Shown here in pieces: positions 1 through 20,510 of a stretch of DNA of 64,000 nucleotides. Under the pieces are notes generated by a model. The model worked only from the letters and a program-made list of their open reading frames with translations, was not told the DNA's origin and made no database searches. This DNA is from Trema orientale (lineage: Eukaryota > Streptophyta > Magnoliopsida > Rosales > Cannabaceae). Location: contig JXTC01000022.1 in assembly GCA_002914845.1 (NCBI GenBank), forward strand, positions 1,493,160-1,557,159, given 5' to 3'. Positions within the stretch are counted from its first letter, which is position 1. Every line of letters starts with the position of its first letter. Both the position numbers and the translations under genes were made by a program.

Positions 1-2270
1 AATCAGGGATTGTTATCTTATCTTCTAAAAAAAGAAAATAAAAGGATACTGATAAATAAAATAAATAAATACAAATCATATAAAATCTTTCAACAGACTA
101 TAATATAAAATAGCTAAAATAAGGTTAGGGTTAGATTATTAGAACGCTAAAAGAGAATTTGATCATAAAATACTTAAAAGCGGAAGTTAAATAATCAGCT
201 ATATAATAATTGAAATTACCAAGAACACTTATGTTGGGGGGCCTTTGAATGACTCAACATTTATAGAGTTCTTTTAAGATGGAATGAGGAATGTGTATGC
301 ATGTATGTAGAAACAAGAAATTGATGGTGATGAAGTTAAAGAAATATTGCTCTTTACAAGCTGACCTGAAATTAGATCATACTTATTGTGAGCTTAAGTG
401 TATAAAGCATGACATATAAACTCTTAGTGATCAAACTAAAGATGTATATGCATGCCCATGATGATCAGCTGCTATTTTAAACATATACATAGATAAAAGC
501 AATATTTTAAGTAAAAGAGAGGTGAAAACTTAGCTTAAAGGACACTAAGTCCGAAGAAAGAACTTATAGCTGCCGTTGGTGACAAAACCCAGTTGATCAT
601 GCATGTAATGATGGAATGCAGGTGTCCAGCCCGTAGATAAAATACTAGAATGGAATATTTAATGTATAATCATGCTTTTAGATAACACACAGGAGGTCTA
701 AAATCGTTTCTGGGCTGTCGGGTAGAACAAAACAGAGAATTAAAATAAATTTTAGTGGCTGAAAACAGATCAGTACAAGGAGCAGAGAGGGAGAGGTTGA
801 TTGAAGTATTTTGGAATTAAAAGATGCTCTAAAAAGGGGCTGCAATGTCTCTGCTTTTGCAGAGGAATGTAGTAGTATTTATAGGCTTTAAGACAATCAT
901 TAGCATGGGGAACAAAGGAATAAAAGGTGATGATTGGGAGGGGAACATTCTGCCAAGTGGCGAGTTTGTCCCCTCTGGTTTTTAGAAAAACAGAAGCTGC
1001 TGCTGGTATTTACACAATACCAGCTGCTAAATCCTCTTATATTTGTTAAATAATCCCTTATGATCCAATAAATTCTCTTGGGATTAAATAGGCTATTGAC
1101 ATCTGGCTGGTTTCAGCTAGAAACCATGGATCAATACCAAAATACCACCTGGTTTTGAGCTTGGTATTTCTGCATGTAAACAGTGATCAAACTCTTCTAT
1201 TTTGCATAAATCAATCATTCATCTAGAAACCTTTAAATGTATTCAGGATATAGGGTTGAAGCGAAATATGAAGGAAAAATATATTATTTCATCTTAGCAA
1301 AACAGAGCAAATTACACGAGTACATATAGGGGGAGAAGGCTACAAGTCTGCCAAAAAACAATCCCACTAAATCAGCCACTAAAAAGGAAATAAAAACTGG
1401 AAAAATAAAAAACTGAATAAATTCAGTATCCTTAGCTATAAAGGGCTGATCTGTATCAATAAAAGACAAATCCCATAATTAATGGGATAAGAGTAAATAC
1501 GAAATCCTACTAGGGTAAATACTCTACTTGCTAACTCTAAAATGCCTCTAGTATAGTTCTGTTTTTCCTCTGTTTTAATCTGATTTAATTAATAAAATTA
1601 ATCACATATTCTATTCAATTTTACTACTATTTAGGAACTTACCCTAGAACAGAGATTCAAGTGTCTGCTTCTTTAGTTGCTCAAGGAAGGATAAGCACTT
1701 GCAATTTGGTGGAAAAACAGAAGGTTCCACATGCGTGTCTCCCTTTTGTTGTATCTTGTGTAGATCAAATGAACAAAATGATTGTATGGTAAAAAATTTA
1801 TGGAGTAGGGTTATTACTTGAAAATTGGTTTCAGTGGTTTGTTCCTAAAAAATGTTTCTCTACTTTGGTTGAGAAATCCATTGTTTATGGTCCTATCTTA
1901 ATAGGAAAGCTCATATTCTTCGTAATTTGCAGTCTCGGCATATTTGCTGTATGTTGTATGAGTAGTTGAACCTTTTGACAATAATCTCAGTATCTTGTTC
2001 TTTTTTGGGAAAGGGTTTAGTTTTTAGCATTTCCAAGTTCTTTTCTTTCGTCAGTGTAGTTCTAACCACACACCTCCCGCCCCCCATTTTTCTTCGTCGT
2101 ATCTTTTAAGTTGGAAGCATGCTCTGCAGGGGGTTATTCTTTTTATTTTGTTTTTCCTTGTAATCTAAAGATGCCTTATTTTCCTTTTCTGTGGATTGTA
2201 AATAATGAAGATCCCATTTCTAATCGAAAGGAAAATCTAGTTAATAGTTTTTATTTCTTGAATTTTTTAG
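1..2270. other. Non-coding stretch left of the first visible SSADH exon
   Basis: This AT-rich stretch has no exon that I can recognise. It is presumably a long intron of the SSADH gene, because the exon at 2271 begins with a splice acceptor in phase 0 and the protein must have a large N-terminal part. I looked for the region that normally precedes the ELGG motif and did not find it. An LTR-like promoter signature on the minus strand lies at about 0.85-1.1 kb and is listed separately. Confidence 0.5.
840..1110 (-). promoter_or_regulatory. LTR-like minus-strand promoter region
   Basis: Read on the minus strand, this stretch has a well-formed TATA box (TATAAATA, 876-883) in a setting typical of plant LTR U3/R junctions. 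A small perfect dyad (CTCTGC-TTTT-GCAGAG, about 848-863) lies just downstream of it. No LTR borders or target duplication were located, so this is only a candidate degenerate LTR inside the presumed SSADH intron. It could instead be a chance TATA-like sequence. Confidence 0.3.
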
Positions 2271-10788
<8,518 letters not shown>

Positions 10789-11035
10789 TATGCATGGTTT
10801 GCCATTGGGACATTGTCCAACCTTATTTTCCCAGTTGGAGCCTGATGCTTCGATCTGGGAAACTCGAGTTTCAGTTTGCTCCTAGGACGTAGCATGCTGA
10901 GACTGCAATTTTAGTGTGCAACATGCATGACAACCGCGTTGTTGCAATGTGTCATAAATAAGTGCACACGAGTCACGACTTTGATTGTACTTTTTCTTTT
11001 TTCTTGCTTGTTTGGTATGACAATTGTTTTTGCTT

Positions 11036-11041
11036 AATAAA
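11036..11041 (+). terminator. Poly(A) signal of the SSADH transcript
   Basis: A canonical AATAAA lies about 250 bases after the SSADH stop codon, within a T-rich 3' untranslated stretch. The distance is normal for a plant gene. The actual cleavage site cannot be read from the sequence. Confidence 0.55.
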
Positions 11042-12159
11042 AGCTCGTTTGTTTTGGTCTGAAATTTACTGGTATGGATTTGATCCAGAAGGACAAGATT
11101 ATCTCTCTAGTCGTCTACCAAATTTAGAATACCAAGTGACATGGTGAATGTGATGTTTTTCAGTCTTTAAATATGTCATTTTATAGATCAAATGACATCA
11201 CCAATTGAGAAATGACCAATTCATTCGGTTGGTACTAGAAATGTGGTTCAAGTCTAGGGATATTTTAGCCTGAAATAGCTAGCTTATACAAGAATGGTAA
11301 CTAACATGCGAACAATATTAGTTTCTGTTCATCATTCTACAATGCCATCTGCAGCAGTTCTGCCTGAAAAATCTCTTATAATGTAAGTTAGAACTTGTTA
11401 ATAGTTCGAGGATTCTAATGGAAGTTCAGAAATGTGACGGCTTTGTTGTAACTAGAGTTTTAGTCTTTAATTATAATGGAACGAAAAATAAGAGTTCTAC
11501 TGGTTTCGAATCAAAGGACTGGTGTGCTTTAAGAAGAGAGAAGTGAGCAAACAAAAAGGAGTGCGAAACAAAGCCTTAGCGACAATTTCCAATCAAAATG
11601 ATAGTGTCAGCTGTTTGAGTTAGTAAAGTTGTTTGATGTTTTAAATGAATTTAAGTTCAAATATAGCCTCCATCTAGGTTAGGATGCTTTTTACGGTAAT
11701 TGAGAGATGGAACTCAATTGTTTAGGCACAGCTAGATATTTTAAGCAGAAGAAAAAGTAGACGATACAAAAGTCAAGACAATATAAAACGTTCTAAGCCC
11801 TCTAACCCCGGAGAAGGCTCAAGAGATAAAAGGCTTGAAAGATTAATTTCATTCGTAGGAGAAGCATCTGGTAATATCAAAAACCAAGCAACAGATTTTT
11901 ATTTTTTTATTTTTAATTTTTTTGAGGGAACCAAGCGACAGATTTTAATTGCCCTTTTAGTTTAAACTTCATTAAAACCGTCCACAATGTTTTTATTGGT
12001 TGACCAATTGATGGCATTTCACCCATTTGATAAAAATAGATGGAATGATATGGGGACATTAGTGTCCTTTTGTTTTTTTTATTTGGATTTAATAAATATC
12101 TGTTTTATCTCTTTTTATAGTCCTAGACTCTAGTAATTTCGTTGACTAAATTGATGTAT
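11042..12159. other. Intergenic stretch after SSADH
   Basis: AT-rich sequence with no supportable gene. A short open frame at 10962-11147 overlaps the SSADH 3' end and has no recognisable protein features. No repeat structure stood out before the hAT-like element that starts at 12168. Confidence 0.4.
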
Positions 12160-12167
12160 CACTCAAT

Positions 12168-13504
12168 TAGTAGTGTCAAAACAGGCCGACACTAATGGGC
12201 TGGTATAAGCACTGCACGATTATAAGCCAACACGGTATGACATGGTCCAATTAGTAACCGTGCCTAAGCCAGCATTGGCACGATAAGTAAATATGTTCGA
12301 ACCAGCACGGGCACATGTACGACATGTGACACGATATGCACTAATAACAAGCACGACAGACATGATTAAGAAAAATAATTAGTTTGCAAGAAATATACTT
12401 ATTTTAAATTTATTTTACTTTTTTTTTCCGGCATAATTTTAATACAATAAATGTAAAAAGAAATTAAAAAAAATTAAAATATTTTCTAGGTAAAAATAAT
12501 ATATATCATAAATATTATGTTAATTTCTTATTTTTTTAAAGCAAAAAAGTTCTAAAATTTAATAAGTTTGAGCCAAAGAGTTTAAATGTGTTAAGAATCT
12601 AAGACAAAACTCACATACAATAGAAAATCCTTAAAATGTTAAGAAAGAAAAATATAGTATAAGTATGTGCCAATCATAACTTTTAAGTTATATATTTTGA
12701 TATAATTTGAGTAGACGCTAATTTAGTTGGAATATACTTTAACTATAGAGAATTAAATTAATTATCATTTCTCACGTATACTCTAATATTTTAATTTAGG
12801 TTTTTTTTTTATATAAAAATTATCCCAATTTTCAAATAGTTTTTTTCTATTATATAAATAATTAACAATTCATAATTTATAATTACTTAAAAGGAAATAT
12901 GTCTAATAGTATTAAAACAATTTAATTTGGGAAAAAAAAATAATGAGCACAATTATGGAACAAGAACAAAAAGAGTTTGAAAATGGAAATAATTAGCCTT
13001 GAAATCATATATGATATAAAAAAAGGGGCAAAATTAGACATAAAAATAACATAATAAAAGACAAGCACGACTAGACATGGAAATAACATAGTATCTAAAA
13101 TGGGTACAATCAGTACAAAAATAGCATAGTATCGGAAACAGATACAATTAGGCAAAGAAATAGCACAATATCGGAAACGAGCTTTATTAGGCACGTAAAA
13201 TAGTCCAATACTGGAAACGGGCACGACTAGGTACAGTAATAGCATAATATCGAAAATGAACAATTAGGCACGAAAAAAGATAAGTACGATAATGGTATGA
13301 TAACGGCACGAAATCGGGCACGGGCACGACACAAGTACGATATGGGCACATGCACGTAATGAGCCGGGCACAACACGACACGATTAGTAATTCTGCCTGG
13401 GCTGGCACGACACGATTACTAATCATGCCCGGCCTGGCATGATACGAATGTGTCCTAGCTAAATATACTTGGGCCGAAATGACATGACCCAATTAACAAC
13501 TCTA
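12168..13504. mobile_element. Non-autonomous hAT-like element, 1.34 kb, with 8-bp target duplication
   Basis: The insert is bounded by CACTCAAT (12160-12167) and CACTCAAC (13505-13512), an 8-bp target duplication with one mismatch, as expected for hAT elements. The termini begin TAGTAGTGTCAAAA on the left and TAGAGTTGTTAATT on the right (complement), so the inverted repeat is weak. Subterminal blocks of 100-250 bases are packed with variants of GGCACGACACGATTA and GGGCACG in both orientations, while the core (12380-13000) is very AT-rich. No transposase frame is visible; frames at 12922-13492 translate the subterminal repeats. Confidence 0.65.
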
Positions 13505-13721
13505 CACTCAACAAAGGTTCACATTTACTAGACTTAAATACTTAACCAAAGCCCAGTAAGATTCACTTTTAGCCTCGTACATGGTACTGATTCTTTTGAG
13601 TCTCACCCACTAAAATTCAAACATATTTGTTTCTTTTCAAATTAGGCTTTAAACCTTCAAATAATCCCATTAAACCGCATATCAAGGGAAGAGTACCATA
13701 AGAATATATATACATATATGT

Positions 13722-14090
13722 AGATAAATAATTCTTTTGGTACCTAAATTATTGCTTGAGTCTCATTTTACCCTTTAAATTTTTAAATTTCTCATTTTGG
13801 TCCTTGAACTATTAAAATTATTTCATTTTAGCCGTTTTTAATAGTTTCGATTAAATATGAAAAAATTTAAAATATTTTACATACTTTAGGGATTAATACC
13901 TGACTTAAACTTTGTATGAAGTTACTATTTTGCCCATAAATTTAATGAAAATTAATGGAATAAGCTTCTAAGGAATAACGTGAAACATGTTTAATAGTTT
14001 AAGGACCAAAGTTAGCCCCCCAAAAAAAAAGTATAAGGACCAAATGAGACTTTTTCTAATAGCTTAGAGACTACTCAGATCATTTATCCT
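13722..14090. mobile_element. MITE-like inverted-repeat element
   Basis: The left end (AGATAAATAATTCTTTTGG, then TGAGTCTCATTTTACC) and the right end read as complement (GGATAAATGATCTGAG, then AAAGTCTCATTTGGTCC) are imperfect inverted copies. The interior is low-complexity, with TTTGGTCCTTGAACTATT wording typical of a common plant MITE class. Borders are estimates; no coding capacity. Confidence 0.45.
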
Positions 14091-14200
14091 ACATATGATG
14101 ATATATATATATATATCTATAATATCATAAAAGTATTTGGCCACATATGATGATATATATATATATATATATCTATAATAACATAAAAGTATTTGGCCAC
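14091..14200. repeat. Tandem duplication of about 52-56 bp carrying an AT microsatellite
   Basis: Two copies start ACATATGATG, run through a TA tract, and end AAAGTATTTGGCC. They occupy 14091-14142 and 14143-14200. They differ in the length of the TA run and one internal base (AATATC against AATAAC), which suggests a recent duplication. Confidence 0.8.
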
Positions 14201-14389
14201 ATTTTGTGTACTGCATAAGGATTCCATATTACATTAATTAAACAATATATTGTGCTTGGTAGTGTTTTTGTATTGAATAGCACAGCATCAAAATACAATA
14301 CAAATAATAATATGTCTACTACTAAAAATTTTTTTTTAGACTTTATTATATAATCTTTAAGTATAAGACCGTATTGTACAATACTCGTT

Positions 14390-14635
14390 CACCCTCATAT
14401 TTCCAAATAAAAAAAATACTCATTCTATTTTCTCATTTTCTCACTCATCACCTACCCTCTCTCACTTTTTCTCATATCCCTTTCTCTCTCATCATATTTT
14501 TTTTACGAATTTCTCCCTTAGTTTTTTATTTTTTCAAATTTATCCCTCTTTACTTTCTTTTGCTTTAATTACTCTCTACTCAGTTTTCTGTAATTCATTA
14601 CACTTTCTCTCTCTTTGGTTTCTTTCATTACTCTC

Positions 14636-14667
<32 letters not shown>

Positions 14668-14875
14668 CCTCTCTCTCCCTCTCTCTCCCTCCTTGTTTTC
14701 TCTCTTCTCATTGTGACTCTATCATTACTTTCTCTCTCATCATTTTTTTCTCTCCTTACTTTTTTCTTATAAATTTCGCTCCCTTTATTTTCTCTCTTAT
14801 CACTCCCTCTCCTCCCTTTTTTTCACTTCAATTTCTCTCCTGCTATCTTCTATCTCTTCGCTTTCTCTCTCCGAG
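14390..14875 (+). repeat. Long polypyrimidine (CT-rich) tract
   Basis: Nearly 500 bases are dominated by C and T on the plus strand, with a CT microsatellite core at about 14632-14695 and repeated TCTCTCTC/TTTCTC groups on both sides. A 64-codon frame in it is compositional. Long strand-asymmetric pyrimidine runs can adopt triplex structure; nothing here shows that one forms. Confidence 0.8.
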
Positions 14876-15121
14876 AAGTATGTATTTCATAAACTAGAAA
14901 TCCTGAAATTTAGTTTCAAAAAATATTTCAAAAGTTTTGAAAATTTGAAATATCCGTAATTGTCTTTAGAAAACATTTAAAAAAGTTATTCCCACAGTTA
15001 CGTAATTATCCCTTAAACATATACTAAAATAAAAGGTGTGTCCAAATGTCATGCATCATATATCAATCTTACACCATCTATAGACATAAGTTATACAAAG
15101 TAAGTTCGAAAATGCATAGTT

Positions 15122-16556
15122 AATGATGGGTGCATAATTTGCTTATACTTTGATTAAATCCTCTACATGGATTTGTTAGTTTTCATATTATTTCTAGGTT
15201 TTTGATGATTATTTTTGTCTTTATAGGTGTTTTGGAGGCAAATGATCAAGGAGTCAAAATAGTACAAAAATGAGGTGAAACGACGAATGCAAGATGGAGT
15301 TCAGCGCCACAACATTGGCTTACTAGCGCTCACTTGCTACCTAAGAAAAATAAAATGGAACTAGAAACTTAGCACCACAGCATTGAGTTCTAGATATCGC
15401 GGTACTGGAGACTCGGAAAAATACTAGTTTTAAGTATTTCACATGTTTTGGACTCTATGGTTACGGAAAACTACTGCAAACTTCTCTTAAGGCCACAACA
15501 ATTATAAAAAGGACATTCTAAGTAGTCAGATAGACGTATATTGTGGAGACCTTAGACACTTAAAAGCATATTAAAAGTCTAGAGAAAGAGAGAGGGAGAG
15601 GACATTGTAAGTTAGATGAGAGCATACTATGGAGACCTTAGATACTTAAAAGCACATTAAAAGTCTAGAGAGAGAGAGAGAGAGAGATTGGAGGCCGGAG
15701 CTTTGCGCAACAACTGTTCATCATTCTTATTCCTTTTTCCTTTCTTTTTCTCTTATTCTAGCATAATAATTTTGTTGTTTATTCTTATGTACATGCTAGA
15801 TTATATCCTAGGTTAGGTTAAGGGTGATGCCTTCGAAGACATGATTGTTATTTAATATTCTAATTTATATATATATTAATTATTTATTCAAAATTGTTCA
15901 CGTTTTTCTACACATAAATGTCTATGATCCCTATTTTGTTTTATTTGGGAAGGCCAAATGAATAAAATATGATAGATTTCTATAGCTAGATTGGAAACTG
16001 GATCCGTAATTGTCTGGATTTTATAATTATAAATAACAAATTATGAATCATTAAATTGTGATGATTTATTAATTATAATGAAGAGCATACTCTAGGTTAA
16101 ATGTAATATGAGTTTGTGTGATTATTACCTAGGATTAACATATCTTTCTTATTTAATGCATTAATTAGATATGACTAAGAGAGCTTGTTCGAGGTTAATA
16201 TAGTTGATACGATCTAAATAAAGACCTTGCCTTGTTTAATAAAAATTTAAAGAAACAGCAGGATAGGCCGAGCTTATGTGCTAACTAGGATTGGTAATTC
16301 TGATAAGTATTTGATTATAAGAGTTGACAATTAATTTAACATGAGTGTTTAGTGGGGGCGAATGGACCTTTAACCTATTTATTTTATGTTTTGCATTTTA
16401 TTTTCCTATTTTATCAGTTTTAATCTTAGTTTATAAAGACCTTCTTAAAACTATAGGATTGATAGCTTAGTAATTAGACCAGTTCCTTGTGTAATCGATT
16501 CTTACTACTACTATACTAGGTAAAATTAATATAGGAATAGGAACTTTTTAATTTGG
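15122..16556 (+). mobile_element. Athila/Tat-like LTR and leader, degenerate
   Basis: This non-coding stretch directly precedes an Athila-like gag remnant on the same strand. It contains wording seen in Athila/Tat LTRs and leaders: GGGTGCATAATTTGCTTATA near 15127 and CCTTGTGTAATCGATTCTTA near 16485. Two related blocks of about 110 bases (around 15535-15600 and 15620-15690), each ending in a GAGAGA run, form a local tandem duplication. A primer-binding site could not be identified. The left border is approximate. Confidence 0.45.
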
Positions 16557-17250
16557 TTGTTTGACAATGCACCAACGTCTCTATCTATGCCTCCTTGTCC
16601 AAGTCACGCTGAGTACCACATGAGGGGAAGAAGGGTCAATGCCAATAATTTTGAGTTGAAACCAGCTCTCATCAATATGGTTCAACAAAACCAATATACT
16701 GGTTTGCCTATTGAAGACCCGAATGTGCACTTGGCTATGTTCTTAGAGATTTGTGACACTATCAAGGTGAATAGTATTTCAAAAGACTTTATTCGCTTGT
16801 GCTTGTTCCTTTTCTCACTTAGGGACAAAGCGCGTGGGTGGCTATAATCTTTGCAACCGAGGTGTGTTGCAACATGAGAGGACATGGCTCAACAATTCTC
16901 ATCGAAGTTCTTTTCTCCTTCAAAGACCTCTCAACTACATGGTGAGATAGTTCAATTCTGATAATTGGACTTTGAACTGCTTTATGAAGCATGGGAGTAC
17001 TTCAAGGACTTGATCTGGAAGTGTCCTCAACATGGATACCAAGATTGGTTCCAAATTCAACTTTTCTACAATGGTTTGAATGGGTAAACGAGGACGATAG
17101 TTGATGCGGCAGCCATCGGTACTCTTTTATATAAAACCACCGATGACTCTCAATTGTTATTAGAGGAGATGGCCTCAAATAATTATCAATGGCCCAATGA
17201 GTGGTCAATCTTGAAGAGGGTGGCTAATGTGCATGAAGTTGGGGAGTGAG
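16557..17250 (+). pseudogene. Athila-like Ty3/gypsy gag remnant
   Basis: The open part (16557-16847) includes NFELKPALINMVQQNQYTGL, EDPNVHLAMFLEICDTIK and LFLFSLRDKARGWL, the hallmark start of the plant retrotransposon gag domain (PF03732-type). After a stop the same protein continues with frame breaks: AQQFSSKFFSP, LYEAWEYFKDLIWKCPQHG, FYNGLNG, VDAAAIGTLLYKTT and LLEEMASNNYQWPNE. Pol is absent: the element stops at about 17250, where an unrelated LTR-like sequence begins. It is inactive because of stops, frameshifts and truncation. Confidence 0.85.
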
Positions 17251-17259
17251 CTAATATCC

Positions 17260-18870
17260 AGTAGAGGATTGATTATAAGTTTTTAATCGTAAATAAGATA
17301 CTTACTTTTAAAGTCCTGTGTGATTAGTAAATTATTCAAACAATTTATAGAATCCACTTATAAATAGTAATCCAAAGGTTCACAATTCCAAACCATATCA
17401 ATCACATTTTCAAAATAAGTACAAATAATTCAAGTCAAGCACACAACTATCAATGCAATTAAGTGACAAGTCTGAAGTGACCAATTAGAACATCCTTATG
17501 TCCGAGCCACTCATATATGTGTAATACAGTCCGAGCATCCTATTTGGATACCATGTAAATCCGTCAAGCGTGTATAAAGAATAAATACGTGCAATGCCAT
17601 ATAAGTGACAAGAATTAAAATATGTACCATTTTTCACAAAATTATAGAAGAAACCATGTAATATTTCTAATGGAATCAAGTATAGTTCCAAAATCCAAGT
17701 TTTCAAATATTTTCAATTTTCTAGAAATTTCGCCAGCATAAGAACTGATTTTGTCAAAATCCATAGACCATGTTCCTACATAAAATAGTATATAAACAAT
17801 ATACATGCATTCCAATTAGTGTGATGTGCCTCCTACACAATTCAATAAAAATCATATGCTCAAAAACAATTTATAATCACATTTTACAAATTATTTCATA
17901 AAATTCCATATTTGCTCAAGTAAGTAAATTTATATTGAAAACTAATATAAAGCTATGTAATCGAGTCACCACCTCAAAGGAGTAACTAGAATTAGCTACT
18001 AGTGCTCATGGTAGCTTCCTGTTGGTCGTTTGCTTGCTCGATTAGCAAATGGGAGTTCTCATTCACATGCTTTGAATGGTCGCCTTTCAAACAAGTGCCT
18101 AAGCTCAAACTATTAGCTCCATAGCAACTGGCATGTCCAAATTAGCAGGATAAATACCTAGTTCATTGAATTTAGACTCCAGTTAAAATCAGAGCATGCA
18201 AAATGATGCAAAATCCGAGCCTCTCGTGCCTCGGTTTTTGCTCCCGACGTCGAGTAAATGAGGGGATGTGGCTGGCCGAAGGCTGACAGGGACGATGAGT
18301 TAGAGCTAATTCCTAGGTTCGTGGTGGTTGAAGGTGGCAAAAAATGGAGGAAAAGGGCGAGTTCTTTGAGCCTCTCGATCTAACTCCGCACGGCGGCTCC
18401 AGCGACAAGAGACGGCAGTGGAGGGTCGATCGGACCGTCAGCCTGGGGTCCGGTGGTTGGAGTTCAGTTGAGTGACAGTGACTGGAGGCGGGGCAGTAGA
18501 GTTTCTTGCATAGGGAAAAAAGAGAGAGGAATAGGGGGTCTAGGGATCTTGGGTAATTTTGACACTTGTCACAGCTGATGTGTTGGAATTTAACTATTCC
18601 CAGCTTTCCAAAATGGTCCCTGACCCCAACTTATCTTTGAAAAAGCCATTAAAAACTTGCAGTAAGACCCTTTTGTACTGTTGCCCTCTGGTCCTTTGCG
18701 TTGAGATTTTTCACAATTTAACCATTATTCGAATTTTAACTTAATTTCCAACTTTATTCTAGTCAAACCCAAATTAGTGAGAAATTACGAGAATAACCTT
18801 AATTAAGATATGGAATTTTAGAATTCTTCTCCTTAGTTAATCAAGCGTAGGTTTGGTTGGTAATTTTTTT
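17260..18870 (-). mobile_element. Probable chromovirus-like (Tekay-type) solo LTR, minus strand
   Basis: Read on the minus strand, it begins with non-coding text about 'GGACCAGAGGGC' and a GC-rich block (18240-18530) carrying short proline/serine-type frames. It then has an AT-rich tail with GTCCGAGC/GCTCGGAC repeats near 17500-17540. This layout matches the + strand stretch at 23580-25330 and the long LTRs of plant chromoviruses. The borders, terminal dinucleotides and target duplication were not resolved. The 60-codon frame at 18158-18340 is not a convincing gene. Confidence 0.4.
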
Positions 18871-20470
18871 TAAATTTTTTTAAATTTTTATTTATTTGTT
18901 TATTTATTTATTTTTTTTTTTCGCAAATCACGTGTAAGGGAGAAACTTGTTACCACGACGAGCTAGTGTGATGTTCTAGCTAGGAAGTTTCGGATGTCAA
19001 AGTGGGAAAGACTGGGTAGCATAATTGGGTTAAGGATACTACGTACTGATATGAGTTAATGGCGAGCAACCCGGTTTTTCACACGTTATGTATTTAGAGT
19101 GTTCTTGTTTCTAACGTACATCAAGTTTAAGTACCAATAAAACTAGACAATTGAATATTCTTTTCAATCCAAAAAAATATAGCATTACTATGTCATACTT
19201 GTAAACACCCAAAGCATGTGTAAGGCACCACAAACAAAAGTGGGGAAAACAACACAAATAGACGGCCAAAGATCACGCTGGGCTAGCCCACTTCGAGTAA
19301 GAACACACCGACTTTAATAAAGACAAATAGATTAAAGACTAAAAGGTAAGAAAAAAAAAAGATATAAATATAATCTGCTAATTATTATAATAACTTTGTC
19401 CTCACCTCATTTTTGAAGATTTTTAATTTTCTATATTTTCTCTTATAAGCCCACAAATTGGAATTTGACAGTGGAATTCCACATTCCCAATTTTGTTTTA
19501 TGCACTTTTAAGATCATAGATACCCGTCTATGGTCACCATCATAACATTATCAATGGAAAACCATATATGTAAGCATACACATATAATTTACTCTTATCT
19601 CAATTTTCTTCTGACACATGATATGCATTGACTATTTGCTGCAAAATGTAGACATTATTAATTGGATATATTATTATGTTTTCATATTTATGATATATGC
19701 ATGGAGCATATAATATCATGCTGCACATAAAACCCTAATATTGGGGGATGGATCAGTAGATAGAAAAGGGGGAAGCTTTGTAAAGTGTTCAAATTCCATA
19801 AAGTTGGGTCCCACAAATTCACCTCCAAAGGAATATATTCATTTTAGAGAATAATCCCCATAGAACAAATAAAGATGCTTGAAATTCAAGCAAACATGGC
19901 CTTAATACTAAGCCAACCTACTTTTCCACTTGTTTAATATGGCTTTGAAAACATTATAATGAACTAAAAGTTAAGCCTCAACTTTGCTTCAATATATTAT
20001 AAAGGCATAACCACATTGAGAGAATGGTAGTCTAAAGAAGAATCTCTAATTCTAAATTATATGCTTTTTTTTTTTTTTCCCCACGCCCATTTGGACAGTG
20101 AGGTGCCAAAGTAATAGAAACTAAACACTAGTATGCAAAGGTGGTGGGTGACAGGCAAGTTCATAGTCCAAATTAATCTCTAGATTTTCGATCTTGATAC
20201 AAACAAATCGGCTTAATTTGTACACGTGGCATGCATACACAGGTTTGATTGAACAGTAGTGGACCCGGTCAAACATCTGGTTATAAGTGGGACCAAACAC
20301 GCATATGACATAGATGGATTTAAGTATTATATTAATACGGTTAAAAGGAAATCAATATGGAACTGTAATCTTATTTAAATGAGCTTTGTGTGACTCGTAG
20401 AGTTTTAGATCTTTGGGAGAAGAATCTTCGCTTGATTGTCAAAGAAGAAAGCATTTATTCCCTAGTTGGA

Positions 20471-20510
20471 TTTTGGGTGAATAGAAGGCATTTTGGGTGA
20501 ATAGAAGGCA
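20471..20510. repeat. Perfect 20-bp tandem duplication
   Basis: The unit TTTTGGGTGAATAGAAGGCA occurs twice in immediate succession (20471-20490 and 20491-20510) with no differences. It is probably a replication-slippage event. Confidence 0.95.

Noticed and set aside
12922..13492. Minus-strand frames of 101-113 codons, cysteine- and arginine-rich
   Set aside because: They translate the subterminal repeats of the hAT-like element.
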